Part shown: piece after piece, positions 1 to 7,453 of the stretch
Numbering within the stretch: the first letter of the stretch is position 1
Layout: each line of letters begins with the position of its first letter
NCBI GenBank assembly: GCA_025359005.1
Contig: JANYHP010000541.1
Coordinates: forward strand, 1 to 12,367
Direction of reading: 5' to 3'
DNA from: Hyphomicrobiaceae bacterium
GTDB lineage: Bacteria; Pseudomonadota; Alphaproteobacteria; Rhizobiales; Hyphomicrobiaceae
Length of the DNA: 12,367 bases
Position numbers and translations under genes: made by a program
The notes under the pieces: model-generated
What the model saw: only the letters and a program-made list of their open reading frames with translations
Database searches by the model: none
Told to the model about the DNA's origin: nothing

Positions 1-1446
1 GGGGTGGCTGACCGCGACATCCTCGATCTCGTTGGGATAGACGTTGAAGCCGGACACCAGCACCATGTCCTTCTTGCGGTCGACGATCTTGAACTGGCCC
101 TTCTCGTCCATGATGCCGACATCGCCGGTTTTGAAGAATCCGTCGGCGGTCATCACGTTGGCGGTCTCATCAGGTCGCTGCCAGTAGCCGGCCATGACCT
201 GCGGTCCCCGCGCGCAGATCTCGCCGGGCTGGCCGATGGCGACCTCGCGGCCGTCGTCATCGCGCAAGGAGATCTCGGTCGATGGCATGGGATAGCCGAT
301 GGTGCCGGAGAAGGCCGAATTGTCGGTGGGATTGCAGGTCAGCGACGGCGACGTTTCCGAGAGCCCGTAGCCTTCCACGATCGGACAACCGGTCACTTTC
401 AACCAGGCTTCCGCCACGGCCCGCTGTGTTGCCATGCCGCCGCCGTTGCACGCCTTCAGGCCTGAGAAATCCAGATCCTTGAAGCCGGGCGTGTTGAGCA
501 AGCCGTTATAGAGCGTGTTGACGGCTGGGATGATGTTGAATTTGTATTTGCCGAGTTCCTTGACGAGGCCGGGCATATCGCGCGGATTGGGGATCAGCAC
601 ACACAAGCCGCCGACGCGCATGCCGAGCAGGCAGCACACCGTCAAGGCGAAGATGTGATAGAGCGGCAGCGCGGTCAGGATCGTCAATTGTTCGACGGGC
701 TTGCCGCGGCCGAGCGCCGGCTGCATCCACAGTTCGTTCTGCAGCACGTTGGCGAGCACATTGCGATGAAGAAGCGTCGCGCCTTTTGACACGCCGGTCG
801 TGCCGCCGGTGTACTGCAGGAAGGCAATATCGTCGGGCCCGAGCGTGGCGGGTGCGAGCGTCATCCCGCGTCCGGCGGAGAGCACGGACGTGAAGGCCGT
901 GGAGCCCGGCAGACTGTAAGCCGGGATCATTTTCTTGACGCGGCGCAGCACGAGATTGACGACGCGGCCCTTGGGGAAGCCGAGCATGTCGCCCATGGTG
1001 CCGACAATGATGTGCTTGACGGCGGTCTTGGCGACCACCTGCTGGACGGTCGCGGCAAAATTCTCCAGCACGAAAATCGCGGTGGCGCCCGAGTCCTTCA
1101 ATTGATGTTCGAGTTCGCGCGGGGTGTAGAGTGGATTGACGTTCACGACGACCATACCGGCGCGCAGGATGGCGGCGACGCAGACCGGATATTGCAGCAC
1201 GTTGGGCATCATGATGGCGACGCGATCGCCCTTGACGAGGCCCTTCGACTGGAGCCATGCGGCGACCCCCGCCGAATACGCATCGAGTTCGGCGAACGTC
1301 ATGCGCTTGTCCATGCAGACGTAGGCGTCACGACGCGCGTGGATCTTGAAGGCTTCCTCCAGCAGCGCGGTCAGCGATGGATAGGTGATTGGGGGCAGGG
1401 TCGGTGGGACGCCTGCGGGGTAGGCCTTGAGCCAAATGGGGTCCAT
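1..1446 (-). CDS. fadD: Long-chain-fatty-acid-CoA ligase (FadD-type), 3' end cut by window edge
   Basis: Activates long-chain fatty acids to acyl-CoA through an acyl-AMP intermediate, feeding beta-oxidation or lipid synthesis; normally at the inner face of the cytoplasmic membrane. Translating the minus strand from ATG 1446 gives 482 open codons to base 1 with no stop. Visible adenylate-forming-enzyme motifs are the P-loop YTGGTTGVSKGA near residue 212, GYGLSETSP near residue 359, the FFKTGDVG box near residue 440, and the fatty-acyl-CoA-synthetase signature DRKKDMVLVSGFNVYPNEIE starting near residue 456. FadD proteins are usually about 550-570 residues, so some 80-90 residues of the mobile C-terminal domain, including its catalytic lysine, lie outside the window. 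The start is supported by GAGGA upstream at good spacing. It is divergent from the tautomerase gene. The family call is secure; chain-length preference cannot be read from sequence. Confidence 0.93.
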   Translation of the reverse strand, partial: MDPIWLKAYPAGVPPTLPPITYPSLTALLEEAFKIHARRDAYVCMDKRMTFAELDAYSAGVAAWLQSKGLVKGDRVAIMMPNVLQYPVCVAAILRAGMVVVNVNPLYTPRELEHQLKDSGATAIFVLENFAATVQQVVAKTAVKHIIVGTMGDMLGFPKGRVVNLVLRRVKKMIPAYSLPGSTAFTSVLSAGRGMTLAPATLGPDDIAFLQYTGGTTGVSKGATLLHRNVLANVLQNELWMQPALGRGKPVEQLTILTALPLYHIFALTVCCLLGMRVGGLCVLIPNPRDMPGLVKELGKYKFNIIPAVNTLYNGLLNTPGFKDLDFSGLKACNGGGMATQRAVAEAWLKVTGCPIVEGYGLSETSPSLTCNPTDNSAFSGTIGYPMPSTEISLRDDDGREVAIGQPGEICARGPQVMAGYWQRPDETANVMTADGFFKTGDVGIMDEKGQFKIVDRKKDMVLVSGFNVYPNEIEDVAVSHP

Positions 1447-1495
1447 CGTTCCGTCCTCAAATGTTTCCGGGGGCATTTTTTGTTTTGTTGGCTGA

Positions 1496-1524
1496 AGTAC
1501 AGCGCACCTCAGTGTCCGTCACAA
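1496..1524 (-). promoter_or_regulatory. Possible sigma-70-type promoter for fadD
   Basis: Read on the minus strand, TTGTGA is followed after 17 bp by TGTACT, each matching 4 of 6 consensus bases. It sits about 50 bp upstream of the fadD start in the 212-bp divergent region (1447-1658). No FadR-like or other operator was recognised. This is a weak, consensus-only call. Confidence 0.22.
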
Positions 1525-1658
1525 GCAGGAAATTTCAGAGACAAAGGCTGGGCACGCCGCTGCCATTTCGTCGGAGGTCGGCATTGTTGATATTTTGCGG
1601 GTCGTATGGTGTGGTCGGTGGGATGGAACCGATCGTCAGGACCAGAGATTTCGCGCCG

Positions 1659-2087
1659 ATGCCGCATGTCATCATCGAATATTCCGCCAACCTGGATGGG
1701 GATCTGGCCATGCCGGCACTGGCGGCGTCGCTGCATAGGGCGGCGCTGGAGACCGGGGTCTTTCCCATCGGGGGCTGCCGCACGCGGCTGGCGCGCCGCG
1801 AGCATTACGTGATCGGCGATGGGCATCCCGATAATCGCTTTATCCATGTGCAGGCGCGCATCGGCGCGGGCCGGCCGGCAGATGTGCGCCAGCGTGCGGC
1901 CGAGCAGATTTTCGCGGCCCTCAAACGTGAGACGGCGGCGGTTTTTGCGTCCCGGCCGCTCGGGCTCACATTGGAGATCGTGGAAATCGATCCGGTTGGT
2001 GCGCTCAAGCACAACAACTTGCATGAGATCATCGCCGGACGGCAAAAGGCAGCTGCGACCAATACAGCAGCGACGGTGCAACCTTGA
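1659..2087 (+). CDS. 5-carboxymethyl-2-hydroxymuconate delta-isomerase-like tautomerase (HpaF/CHMI family)
   Basis: A 142-residue protein of the CHMI branch of the tautomerase superfamily. HpaF isomerises 5-carboxymethyl-2-hydroxymuconate in homoprotocatechuate degradation, using the N-terminal proline as acid/base. The sequence begins MPHVIIEYSANL, continues with YVIGDGHPDNRFIHVQARIGAGR around residues 50-72, and has the family's LTLEIVEIDP...KHNNLHE block around residues 103-123. Pro2, exposed after Met removal, fixes the start: ATG 1659 is chosen although the frame is open from 1461 and another ATG lies at 1623. Only weak ribosome-binding sequence precedes it. About 15 residues at the C-terminus extend beyond the usual roughly 126-residue length and look disordered. 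No other hpa genes are in the window, so the true substrate is uncertain. It runs directly into the GNAT-like gene. Confidence 0.85.
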   Translation: MPHVIIEYSANLDGDLAMPALAASLHRAALETGVFPIGGCRTRLARREHYVIGDGHPDNRFIHVQARIGAGRPADVRQRAAEQIFAALKRETAAVFASRPLGLTLEIVEIDPVGALKHNNLHEIIAGRQKAAATNTAATVQP

Positions 2088-2089
2088 AC

Positions 2090-3133
2090 ATGGCCGCCGA
2101 CTTCATCACGGCCGAGCTGGAAGCGGTCCTCGCCCGCTTTGGCGCGTTGGCACCGTTGCTGGCCGGCGCGGCGATCCAAGGGGTGCCGCGCAACCCCGTG
2201 GCGCCGCTGGTTGCTTTCAGGGCCGATGATGGACAGTCGGTGCCGCTGTGGATGCAGCGGCGGCGCGGGCGGCGCACGCGATTGGTGACGGCGGGGCTGG
2301 CGCTGGCCGCGGTGCCGTCGCAAGCCGAGATCGACCGGGCGATGGCGCTGATCGCGCAGAGCGGGGCGCCCGACGTCGTGCACATGTTCGTCACCGTGCC
2401 GGCGCTGCCCAAGGTGCTGCCGACGGTGACCAGCGCGGGCGTCACCTGCCGCGTGCGGCGGACGTCATACCGGTACGTTCTCCCCCTTGGTGACGACTAC
2501 GAAGCCTTCGTGCAAGGGCTCGGCAAGCATACGCGGCGTAACATCCGCCTCTATCAGCGCGAGGCGGAGGCGGCCGGGCTTGCCTTCAGCTATGCGCGTC
2601 AGGCGCCGCGGACGAGTGCGGAGGCGGTGGCCGAGCGCGCCGCCGTTGGCCGCATGACCCTGCCGAAGCCGAAGTCGGAAGGTCGCCTCGGCGAGCTTGA
2701 CAGCTACCTGCGGCTCCGCCGGCGGCCGTTCCACAGCGTGATCCGCACCGGCGAGGGCACGTTGCTCAGCGTGGCCACAGGGTTCCAGGCGGGGGATGCG
2801 GCCTACCTAGTCTATCAGGCCAACGACAAAGCGCATCTGAATGCCAATCTGGCACTGACGCACCGGTCGCATCTCATCCGCGCGCTGATTGCCGACGGTG
2901 TGCGGACGTTCGTGTTCCCGAACGGCGTCAACGACGTGCTGCGCAATGCCTGCCGCCGCGATCTGGCACTGGAGCTGCTGGCTCTGCGCGACGGCTATTG
3001 GGCTGGCCGGCGCATCGAACGCTGGTTGTCGCGTGAGCCGACCCACCCGGCCGCTCGCTTTTATGCGCGCGAGACGGCCAGTGCGGTGCCGGACGTGGAC
3101 GCAGAGGTCGATGCGGACGCGACGGCTGGGTGA
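2090..3133 (+). CDS. GNAT-fold (Acetyltransf_6/BioF2-like) domain protein
   Basis: A 347-residue cytoplasmic protein with no signal peptide or membrane segment. The segment KHTRRNIRLYQREAEAAGL near residues 146-164 resembles the basic helix that opens the BioF2-like/CelD-type acyltransferase domain (Acetyltransf_6). It is followed by beta-rich sequence including the GEGTLLSVATGF, AYLVYQAND and LALTHRSHLIRALI stretches, which fit the GNAT core through about residue 280. The C-terminal tail is Arg-rich. Substrates of this family range from peptidoglycan-type amino-acid transfer to polysaccharide acylation, so none is assigned here. ATG 2090 is preferred; a TTG at 2084 overlaps the stop of the preceding gene. 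With a 2-bp gap, translational coupling to the tautomerase is likely. It converges on the allantoinase gene, whose stop is only 16 bp away. The domain call is from motif resemblance, not a search. Confidence 0.68.
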   Translation: MAADFITAELEAVLARFGALAPLLAGAAIQGVPRNPVAPLVAFRADDGQSVPLWMQRRRGRRTRLVTAGLALAAVPSQAEIDRAMALIAQSGAPDVVHMFVTVPALPKVLPTVTSAGVTCRVRRTSYRYVLPLGDDYEAFVQGLGKHTRRNIRLYQREAEAAGLAFSYARQAPRTSAEAVAERAAVGRMTLPKPKSEGRLGELDSYLRLRRRPFHSVIRTGEGTLLSVATGFQAGDAAYLVYQANDKAHLNANLALTHRSHLIRALIADGVRTFVFPNGVNDVLRNACRRDLALELLALRDGYWAGRRIERWLSREPTHPAARFYARETASAVPDVDAEVDADATAG

Positions 3134-3149
3134 TCCGTCCGGCCGGGCC

Positions 3150-4583
3150 TCAGGACGGCAGGCGGTCGGCCAGCCGCAGGCGCGCAATCCGCTCGATCTG
3201 GCGGAGCGCTTCGTCGAATTCAACGGCGGCGTCGTTTTTCACCCGCGTTTCGAAGGCCGCGAGAATCTCGTTCTTGGTGCGTCCTTTGACGGCCATGATG
3301 AAGGGGAACCCGAAGCGTGTCTGATAGGCGGTGTTGAGGCGCGTGAAGCGGGCCAGTTCGTCGGGCGTCAGGGTGTCGAGCCCGGCGGAGCCCTGCTCGC
3401 TGGTCGAGTCGGATGTCAGTTGCTTGGCAAGCGCCAGCCGGCCCGCGAGATCGGGGTGCGCGTTGATCAGCGCCAGCTTCTGGTCCCGGTTCATGGCGCG
3501 CATGACAGACACCAGCACGCCGTGCAGGCCGTCGGCGGTATCGTGCGCGGGCGTGAGGCCCGAGCGGTGGGCCTGCTCGGCGATCCCGGGGGTGTGCTCG
3601 AAGATGTCGCCGAAGCGCTCGACGAAGAGGGCGCGCGGCATGTGGCTCGGCACGAAGCCGCCCTTGGGTGCATGGGTCCTGATCCAGTGGCGGGCGATGT
3701 CGAGGCGGGTGGCGACCCATACATGATCGTGCGCCTGCACGTAATCGAGGAAGCGGGCGAGGGCTGCTGAGCGCCCCGGTCGCCCGGCGAGGCGGCAATG
3801 GAGCCCGACGGAGAGCATTTTCGGGGTCGTCGCGCCCTCGGCGTAGAGCACATCGAAGCTGTCCTTGAGGTAGGTGTAAAACTGATCGCCAGCGTTGAAG
3901 CCCTGCGGCGTGGCGAACCGCATGTCGTTGGCATCCAGCGTGTAGGGGACGATCAGCTGCGGGCCGGCGCCGCCCGCGACCCAGTAGGGCAGGTCATCGG
4001 CATAGCTGTCGGCGGAATAGAGGAAGCCCTGCTCGTCCATGACGATGTCGAGGGTGCTGGCCGAGCAACGGCCCTGGTAGAAGCCGAGCGGCCGGGTGCC
4101 GGCAATTTTTGCGTGCAGGCGCACGGCCGCATGGATGTGAGCGGTTTCGTCGGAGCGCGAAAAATCCTTGTATTCTATCCACTTCAATCCGTGGGTGGCC
4201 AGTTCCCAGCCGGCCTGCTGCATGGCGGCCACGGCGTCCGGAGACCGCGCCATGGCCTCCGCCACGGCGAAGACGGTGACGGGCAGGCGGCGCTCGCTGA
4301 ACAGGCGATGCAGCCGCCAGAAGCCGGCTCGCGAACCGTATTCGTAGATGCTCTCCATGTTCATATGGCGCTGGCCGGGCCAGGCGCTGGCGCCGACGAT
4401 CTCCGACAGGAAGGCTTCGGATGCGGCATCGCCGTGCAATATGCAGTTTTCGCCGCCTTCTTCGTAGTTGATGACGAACTGGACGGCGATGCGCGCGCCG
4501 CTCGGCCAGCGTGCGTGCGGCGGGGTGGCGCCATAGCCCACCAGATCGCGCGGGTAGGGTCGGCCGGTCAGCGGATCGATCAT
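3150..4583 (-). CDS. puuE: Bifunctional allantoinase (PuuE) / OHCU decarboxylase
   Basis: A 477-residue fusion of two consecutive urate-degradation enzymes. Residues about 10-305 are a PuuE-type allantoinase of the polysaccharide-deacetylase fold, not the classical amidohydrolase: RIAVQFVINYEEGGENCILHGD (split here across residues 31-52), MESIYEYGSR near 76 and ELATHGLKW near 127. Residues about 308-475 are 2-oxo-4-hydroxy-4-carboxy-5-ureidoimidazoline decarboxylase, with MPRALFVERFGDIFEH, the HPDLAGR motif at 376-382 carrying the catalytic His, SEQGSAGL at 395-402 with the conserved Glu, and FGFPFIMAVKGRTKNEIL near 424-441. The decarboxylase makes (S)-allantoin, which the allantoinase opens to allantoate. 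ATG 4583 starts the family's usual N-terminus (MIDPLTGRPYPRDLVGYG). The frame is open to 4760, but that extension shows no homology-like content. Ribosome-binding sequence is weak. Uricase, HIU hydrolase and allantoicase are not in the window. Confidence 0.93.
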   Translation of the reverse strand: MIDPLTGRPYPRDLVGYGATPPHARWPSGARIAVQFVINYEEGGENCILHGDAASEAFLSEIVGASAWPGQRHMNMESIYEYGSRAGFWRLHRLFSERRLPVTVFAVAEAMARSPDAVAAMQQAGWELATHGLKWIEYKDFSRSDETAHIHAAVRLHAKIAGTRPLGFYQGRCSASTLDIVMDEQGFLYSADSYADDLPYWVAGGAGPQLIVPYTLDANDMRFATPQGFNAGDQFYTYLKDSFDVLYAEGATTPKMLSVGLHCRLAGRPGRSAALARFLDYVQAHDHVWVATRLDIARHWIRTHAPKGGFVPSHMPRALFVERFGDIFEHTPGIAEQAHRSGLTPAHDTADGLHGVLVSVMRAMNRDQKLALINAHPDLAGRLALAKQLTSDSTSEQGSAGLDTLTPDELARFTRLNTAYQTRFGFPFIMAVKGRTKNEILAAFETRVKNDAAVEFDEALRQIERIARLRLADRLPS

Positions 4584-4879
4584 GACGTCGTGTGTTCCGA
4601 GTACAGCGAAGGGTTGGCTGTCGAGAGGAGCAGCGGCCGGGACCTGTGTCCACCCACATCTGCGCGCAGGGTCGAGGCGACGGTTCGCCGCAGTCGCGCT
4701 CAAGAGTGGGTCTGGCGTTTTCCGAGAGGCGGGATTTGCGCACGAATTTGAGCGGGCCACCGCGGCCGACGCTCATGTCATTCCGGTGATTGCCAAATCA
4801 TGGGCCGGGTCGGTAGTGCCTATGAGCGAGGGCCTGCAACCGGCTGGTTCCTGCGCGGCAAATTGAGTATGAAGACGTC
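4584..4879. other. Divergent intergenic region between puuE and the TauE/SafE gene
   Basis: This 296-bp stretch separates two divergent genes and should hold both promoters. Both strands show open frames, but none has a convincing start, composition or family motif. I found no good -35/-10 pair with 16-18 bp spacing, no strong inverted repeat and no terminator. A purine-responsive regulator site would be expected here from the gene content, but I cannot point to one. Confidence 0.5.
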
Positions 4880-5674
4880 ATGAGCCTTGCTTTGTTCATC
4901 TGGCCGGTAGGGCTCATCGTGCTCGGCGCAACCGTCGGGTTTATGGTGGGTATGACCGGCGTGGGCGCCGGGTCGCTGACGACGCCGATGCTGATCGCGG
5001 TCTTTTCGGTGCCGGCGCCGGTCGCCGTGGGCACCGACCTGCTGTTTGCCGCGGTGACCAAATCGACCGCTGCGTGGCGCTACCAGAAGCACCGCTTCAT
5101 CGATTGGTCGGTGCTCAGATGGCTGGCCGCGGGCAGCCTGCCGGGTGCCTTGCTGACGCTGGCGTGGTTGAAATGGGCCCACCCGGACACCACTCTGGTG
5201 GCGGCGGGTATTCGCAAGCTGCTGGGTGTGATCCTCATCTTCAGCGCGGTGGCCAATGCCGCCTTTCCGCTGCTGATGCGTTGGCGCGCCGATACCGACC
5301 TCGAACAGGTTCCGACCGCCCGCCATGGTGCGACGCTCGGGCTGGGACTGCTGCTCGGCGTGATGGTGGTGCTGACCTCGGTGGGTGCGGGTGCCATCGG
5401 CGTCGCGGCGCTTATGCTGCTCTATCCGGCCTTGAACGTGCGCCGGCTGATTGGCACCGATGTGGTGCATGCCATCCCGCTGGCGCTGGTCGCGGGGCTC
5501 GGGCATCTGGCGCTCGGCAGTATCGATCTCAAGGTGTTGGGCTTGCTGCTGCTCGGCTCGGTGCCGGGCATCGCGCTCGGCACGCGGGTGGCGGGCGGCG
5601 CGCCGGACTGGGCCGTGCGCTGGGCGCTGGCGGCCGTGCTGCTGGCGGCGGCGTACTTTCTGCTCATGAAGTAA
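4880..5674 (+). CDS. TauE/SafE-family membrane transporter (putative anion exporter)
   Basis: A 264-residue, very hydrophobic inner-membrane protein with about eight predicted transmembrane segments. The family (DUF81) exports sulfite, sulfoacetate and other organic or sulfur anions, but most members have no proven substrate. The family's internal duplication is visible: the first half has GATVGFMVGMTGVGAGSL near residues 16-33, and the second half has the matching GLLLGVMVVLTSVGAGAIG near residues 155-173. Between them lies a cytoplasmic, charged loop (RWRADTDLEQVPTARHG, near residues 134-150). ATG 4880 follows a GAAG-containing sequence and begins directly with membrane sequence. It is followed after 27 bp by the cytosine-deaminase-like gene on the same strand, so the two probably form an operon and may share a substrate or product. 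Sulfite transport is not implied by any neighbour. Confidence 0.85.
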   Translation: MSLALFIWPVGLIVLGATVGFMVGMTGVGAGSLTTPMLIAVFSVPAPVAVGTDLLFAAVTKSTAAWRYQKHRFIDWSVLRWLAAGSLPGALLTLAWLKWAHPDTTLVAAGIRKLLGVILIFSAVANAAFPLLMRWRADTDLEQVPTARHGATLGLGLLLGVMVVLTSVGAGAIGVAALMLLYPALNVRRLIGTDVVHAIPLALVAGLGHLALGSIDLKVLGLLLLGSVPGIALGTRVAGGAPDWAVRWALAAVLLAAAYFLLMK

Positions 5675-5701
5675 GGCGTTGCTCAGACGAACGGTGATCC
5701 T

Positions 5702-7021
5702 ATGCGCTTCACGCTGCCGACAACCAGCCGTTATGTGCTGGCCAATGCGACGGTTCCATGTGTGCTGGCGCCGGGTCTCGCGGCGCGCGATGCGACGGGG
5801 ATGGCGGCGTGCGATCTATGGATCGACCGGGGCATCGTCGCGGCGATCGTGCCGCACGGCGAGGGTCTTGCCGGTGCGGCCGACGTCGTCGATTTGCAGG
5901 CCAAGCTGGTGCTGCCGCGCTTCGTCGACAGCCACACCCACATCGACAAGGGCCAGATCCTGCCGCGCACGCCGGCCGCCAACGGCACGCACGATGCTGC
6001 CCGCGCAACCGTCGGCGCCGACCGTGAGGCGCGCTGGTCACGCGACGATGTGCAAGCGCGCATGGACTTCAATCTGCGCTGCGCCTTCGCGCACGGCACC
6101 GGCACGCTGCGCACGCACATTGATTCCATCGGCAAGCAAACCGGCATTTCCTGGCCCGTCTTCAACGAGATGCGCGAGGCGTGGCGCGGTCGCATCACGC
6201 TGCAGGCCGCAGCCCTGTTCCCGCTCGATATCGCCATCGACGATCCCGAACAGTTTGCGGCGACAGTCGCGACCGTCGTCCGCTACGGCGGCGTCATCGG
6301 TGGCCTCACATTTGTCGGCCGGGCCCCGGATGCCAAGCTCGACGCGGCGCTCGACAAAGTTTTTGCAGCGGCGGTGGCGCATAGTCTCGACGTCGATTTC
6401 CATGCCGATGAAAGTGCGTCGCCGGACGCCCGCACGCTTGAGCGGATCGCGTTGGCGGCGCTCAGGGCAAAATTTCGGGGGCGCACGCTGGTCGGGCACT
6501 GCTGCTCGCTGGCGCTGCACAGCGATGCCGACCGGGCGCGGGTGATCGATCGCGTGGGCGAAGCGGGTCTCGCCATCGTGGCGCTGCCGATGTGCAATAT
6601 GTATCTGCAGGACCGTACGCCTGGGCGCACGCCGCGCTGGCGGGGTGTCGCGCCGCTGCATGAGCTGGATACGGCGGGCGTGCCGGCGCTGATCGCGTCG
6701 GACAACACGCGCGATCCCTTTTATGCCTACGGTGACATGGACATGCTGGAAGTGCTGCGCGAGGGCACGCGCATCCTCCACCTCGACCATTCCGACCGGC
6801 CTTGGCTGGGCCTGCTCGGGCCGGTGCCGGCGGCCGTGATGCGTGTTGCCGGCGCGGGAACGATCCGAGTGGGCGGGCCGGCGGACCTGGTCATCACCGG
6901 CGCGCGTACGCTCAACGAACTGCTGTCGCGGCCGTGGTCGGATCGCGCTGTGCTGATCGGCGGCACGGCACTTGTGCGGGCGCTGCCAGATTACGCCGAG
7001 CTTGACGCGCTGATGGCGTGA
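5702..7021 (+). CDS. Cytosine-deaminase-like metal-dependent amidohydrolase
   Basis: A 439-residue amidohydrolase-superfamily enzyme related to CodA (cytosine/isoguanine deaminases). The metal-site residues are all present in order: HTHIDKG with His78/His80, HADE with His234 and Glu237, VGHC with His266, and SDNTRDPFY with Asp334. The stretch LPMCNMYLQDRTPG near residues 295-308 matches the NxxLQGR region of CodA, and a following RG (314-315) also aligns. The residue after the metal-binding Asp is Asn335, whereas E. coli CodA has a second Asp there, so the substrate may not be cytosine. A C-terminal beta segment (GTIRVGGPADLVITGA) completes the composite small domain. Likely cytoplasmic; there is no signal peptide. 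ATG 5702 has only weak ribosome-binding sequence (GGTGA). It converges on the YdcH gene with 4 bp between stops. The superfamily is certain; deamination of a ring amine is probable. Confidence 0.85.
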   Translation: MRFTLPTTSRYVLANATVPCVLAPGLAARDATGMAACDLWIDRGIVAAIVPHGEGLAGAADVVDLQAKLVLPRFVDSHTHIDKGQILPRTPAANGTHDAARATVGADREARWSRDDVQARMDFNLRCAFAHGTGTLRTHIDSIGKQTGISWPVFNEMREAWRGRITLQAAALFPLDIAIDDPEQFAATVATVVRYGGVIGGLTFVGRAPDAKLDAALDKVFAAAVAHSLDVDFHADESASPDARTLERIALAALRAKFRGRTLVGHCCSLALHSDADRARVIDRVGEAGLAIVALPMCNMYLQDRTPGRTPRWRGVAPLHELDTAGVPALIASDNTRDPFYAYGDMDMLEVLREGTRILHLDHSDRPWLGLLGPVPAAVMRVAGAGTIRVGGPADLVITGARTLNELLSRPWSDRAVLIGGTALVRALPDYAELDALMA

Positions 7022-7025
7022 GTGC

Positions 7026-7232
7026 TCAGGCGATGATGTCGGGGAACAACTGGTCTTCGACGGCGATCATCTGATCTTTCAGCGCCAATTTGCGCTTCTT
7101 CAGGCGCCGGATGGTGAAGATGTCGGCGCCACCGGCCGCTTCGAGCGCGATGATTTCGACGTCTAGATCGCGATGCTCCGCTTTCAGGCGGACCAGCAGC
7201 TCGCGCACGTAGGTGTCGTCGACAGGCTTCAT
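7026..7232 (-). CDS. YdcH/DUF465 family small coiled-coil protein
   Basis: A 68-residue protein matching the DUF465 (YdcH) pattern: LLVRLKAEHRDLDVEIIALE near residues 12-31, then IRRLKKRKLALKDQM near residues 41-55. The layout predicts two helices forming a short antiparallel coiled coil. These proteins are widespread in Alphaproteobacteria, often in several copies, and have no established function. No signal peptide is present. The start ATG 7232 has no strong Shine-Dalgarno. Its stop is 4 bp from the convergent amidohydrolase stop, leaving no room for a terminator between them. The family call rests on the EH...LD...LE...RLKK.KL.LKD spacing. Confidence 0.83.
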   Translation of the reverse strand: MKPVDDTYVRELLVRLKAEHRDLDVEIIALEAAGGADIFTIRRLKKRKLALKDQMIAVEDQLFPDIIA

Positions 7233-7393
7233 GGTGCGATTTTCGAGCGATGGACTGTGGGGCGAAGTACGGCGAGCGATCCGCCCGATGATGGCCGTGG
7301 CGTGATTTCCCCTTCCTTACTCTGTGCGTGGAAATTGGCAATCTCCTGATTGCGCCTGGGGGTGCGGTCCGTGCCGCTCCGCTTGCGGTGCGC

Positions 7394-7431
7394 GAAATAA
7401 AATGGACCCGGCAGATGGCGTTGCCGGGTCC
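7394..7431 (-). terminator. Intrinsic terminator of the outer-membrane protein gene
   Basis: A perfect 10-bp inverted repeat, GGACCCGGCA (7404-7413) and TGCCGGGTCC (7422-7431), encloses an 8-nt loop. On the minus strand it is followed by ATTTTATTTC, a T-rich run. It lies 22 bp past the stop of the beta-barrel gene. Confidence 0.85.
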
Positions 7432-7453
7432 GAAGGTCTCGAGGGGACAACGA

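Noticed and set aside
506..1258. 250-codon minus-strand frame within fadD
   Set aside because: It is out of frame with the open fadD reading frame, is Arg/His-rich, and has no motif.
1461..1658. Extended start of the tautomerase
   Set aside because: Family chemistry needs Pro right after the initiator Met, which only ATG 1659 provides.
3798..4751. 317-codon plus-strand frame opposite the allantoinase
   Set aside because: The opposite strand encodes a clear two-domain enzyme with conserved catalytic motifs; this frame is a shadow of GC-rich codon use.
4584..4760. N-terminal extension of the allantoinase to ATG 4760
   Set aside because: The added 59 residues have no family resemblance, and the normal N-terminus begins at ATG 4583.
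7233..7393. Possible small gene or RNA between the YdcH gene and the terminator
   Set aside because: No start with ribosome binding site and sensible coding sequence was seen, and there is no recognised RNA fold; it is probably the YdcH leader.
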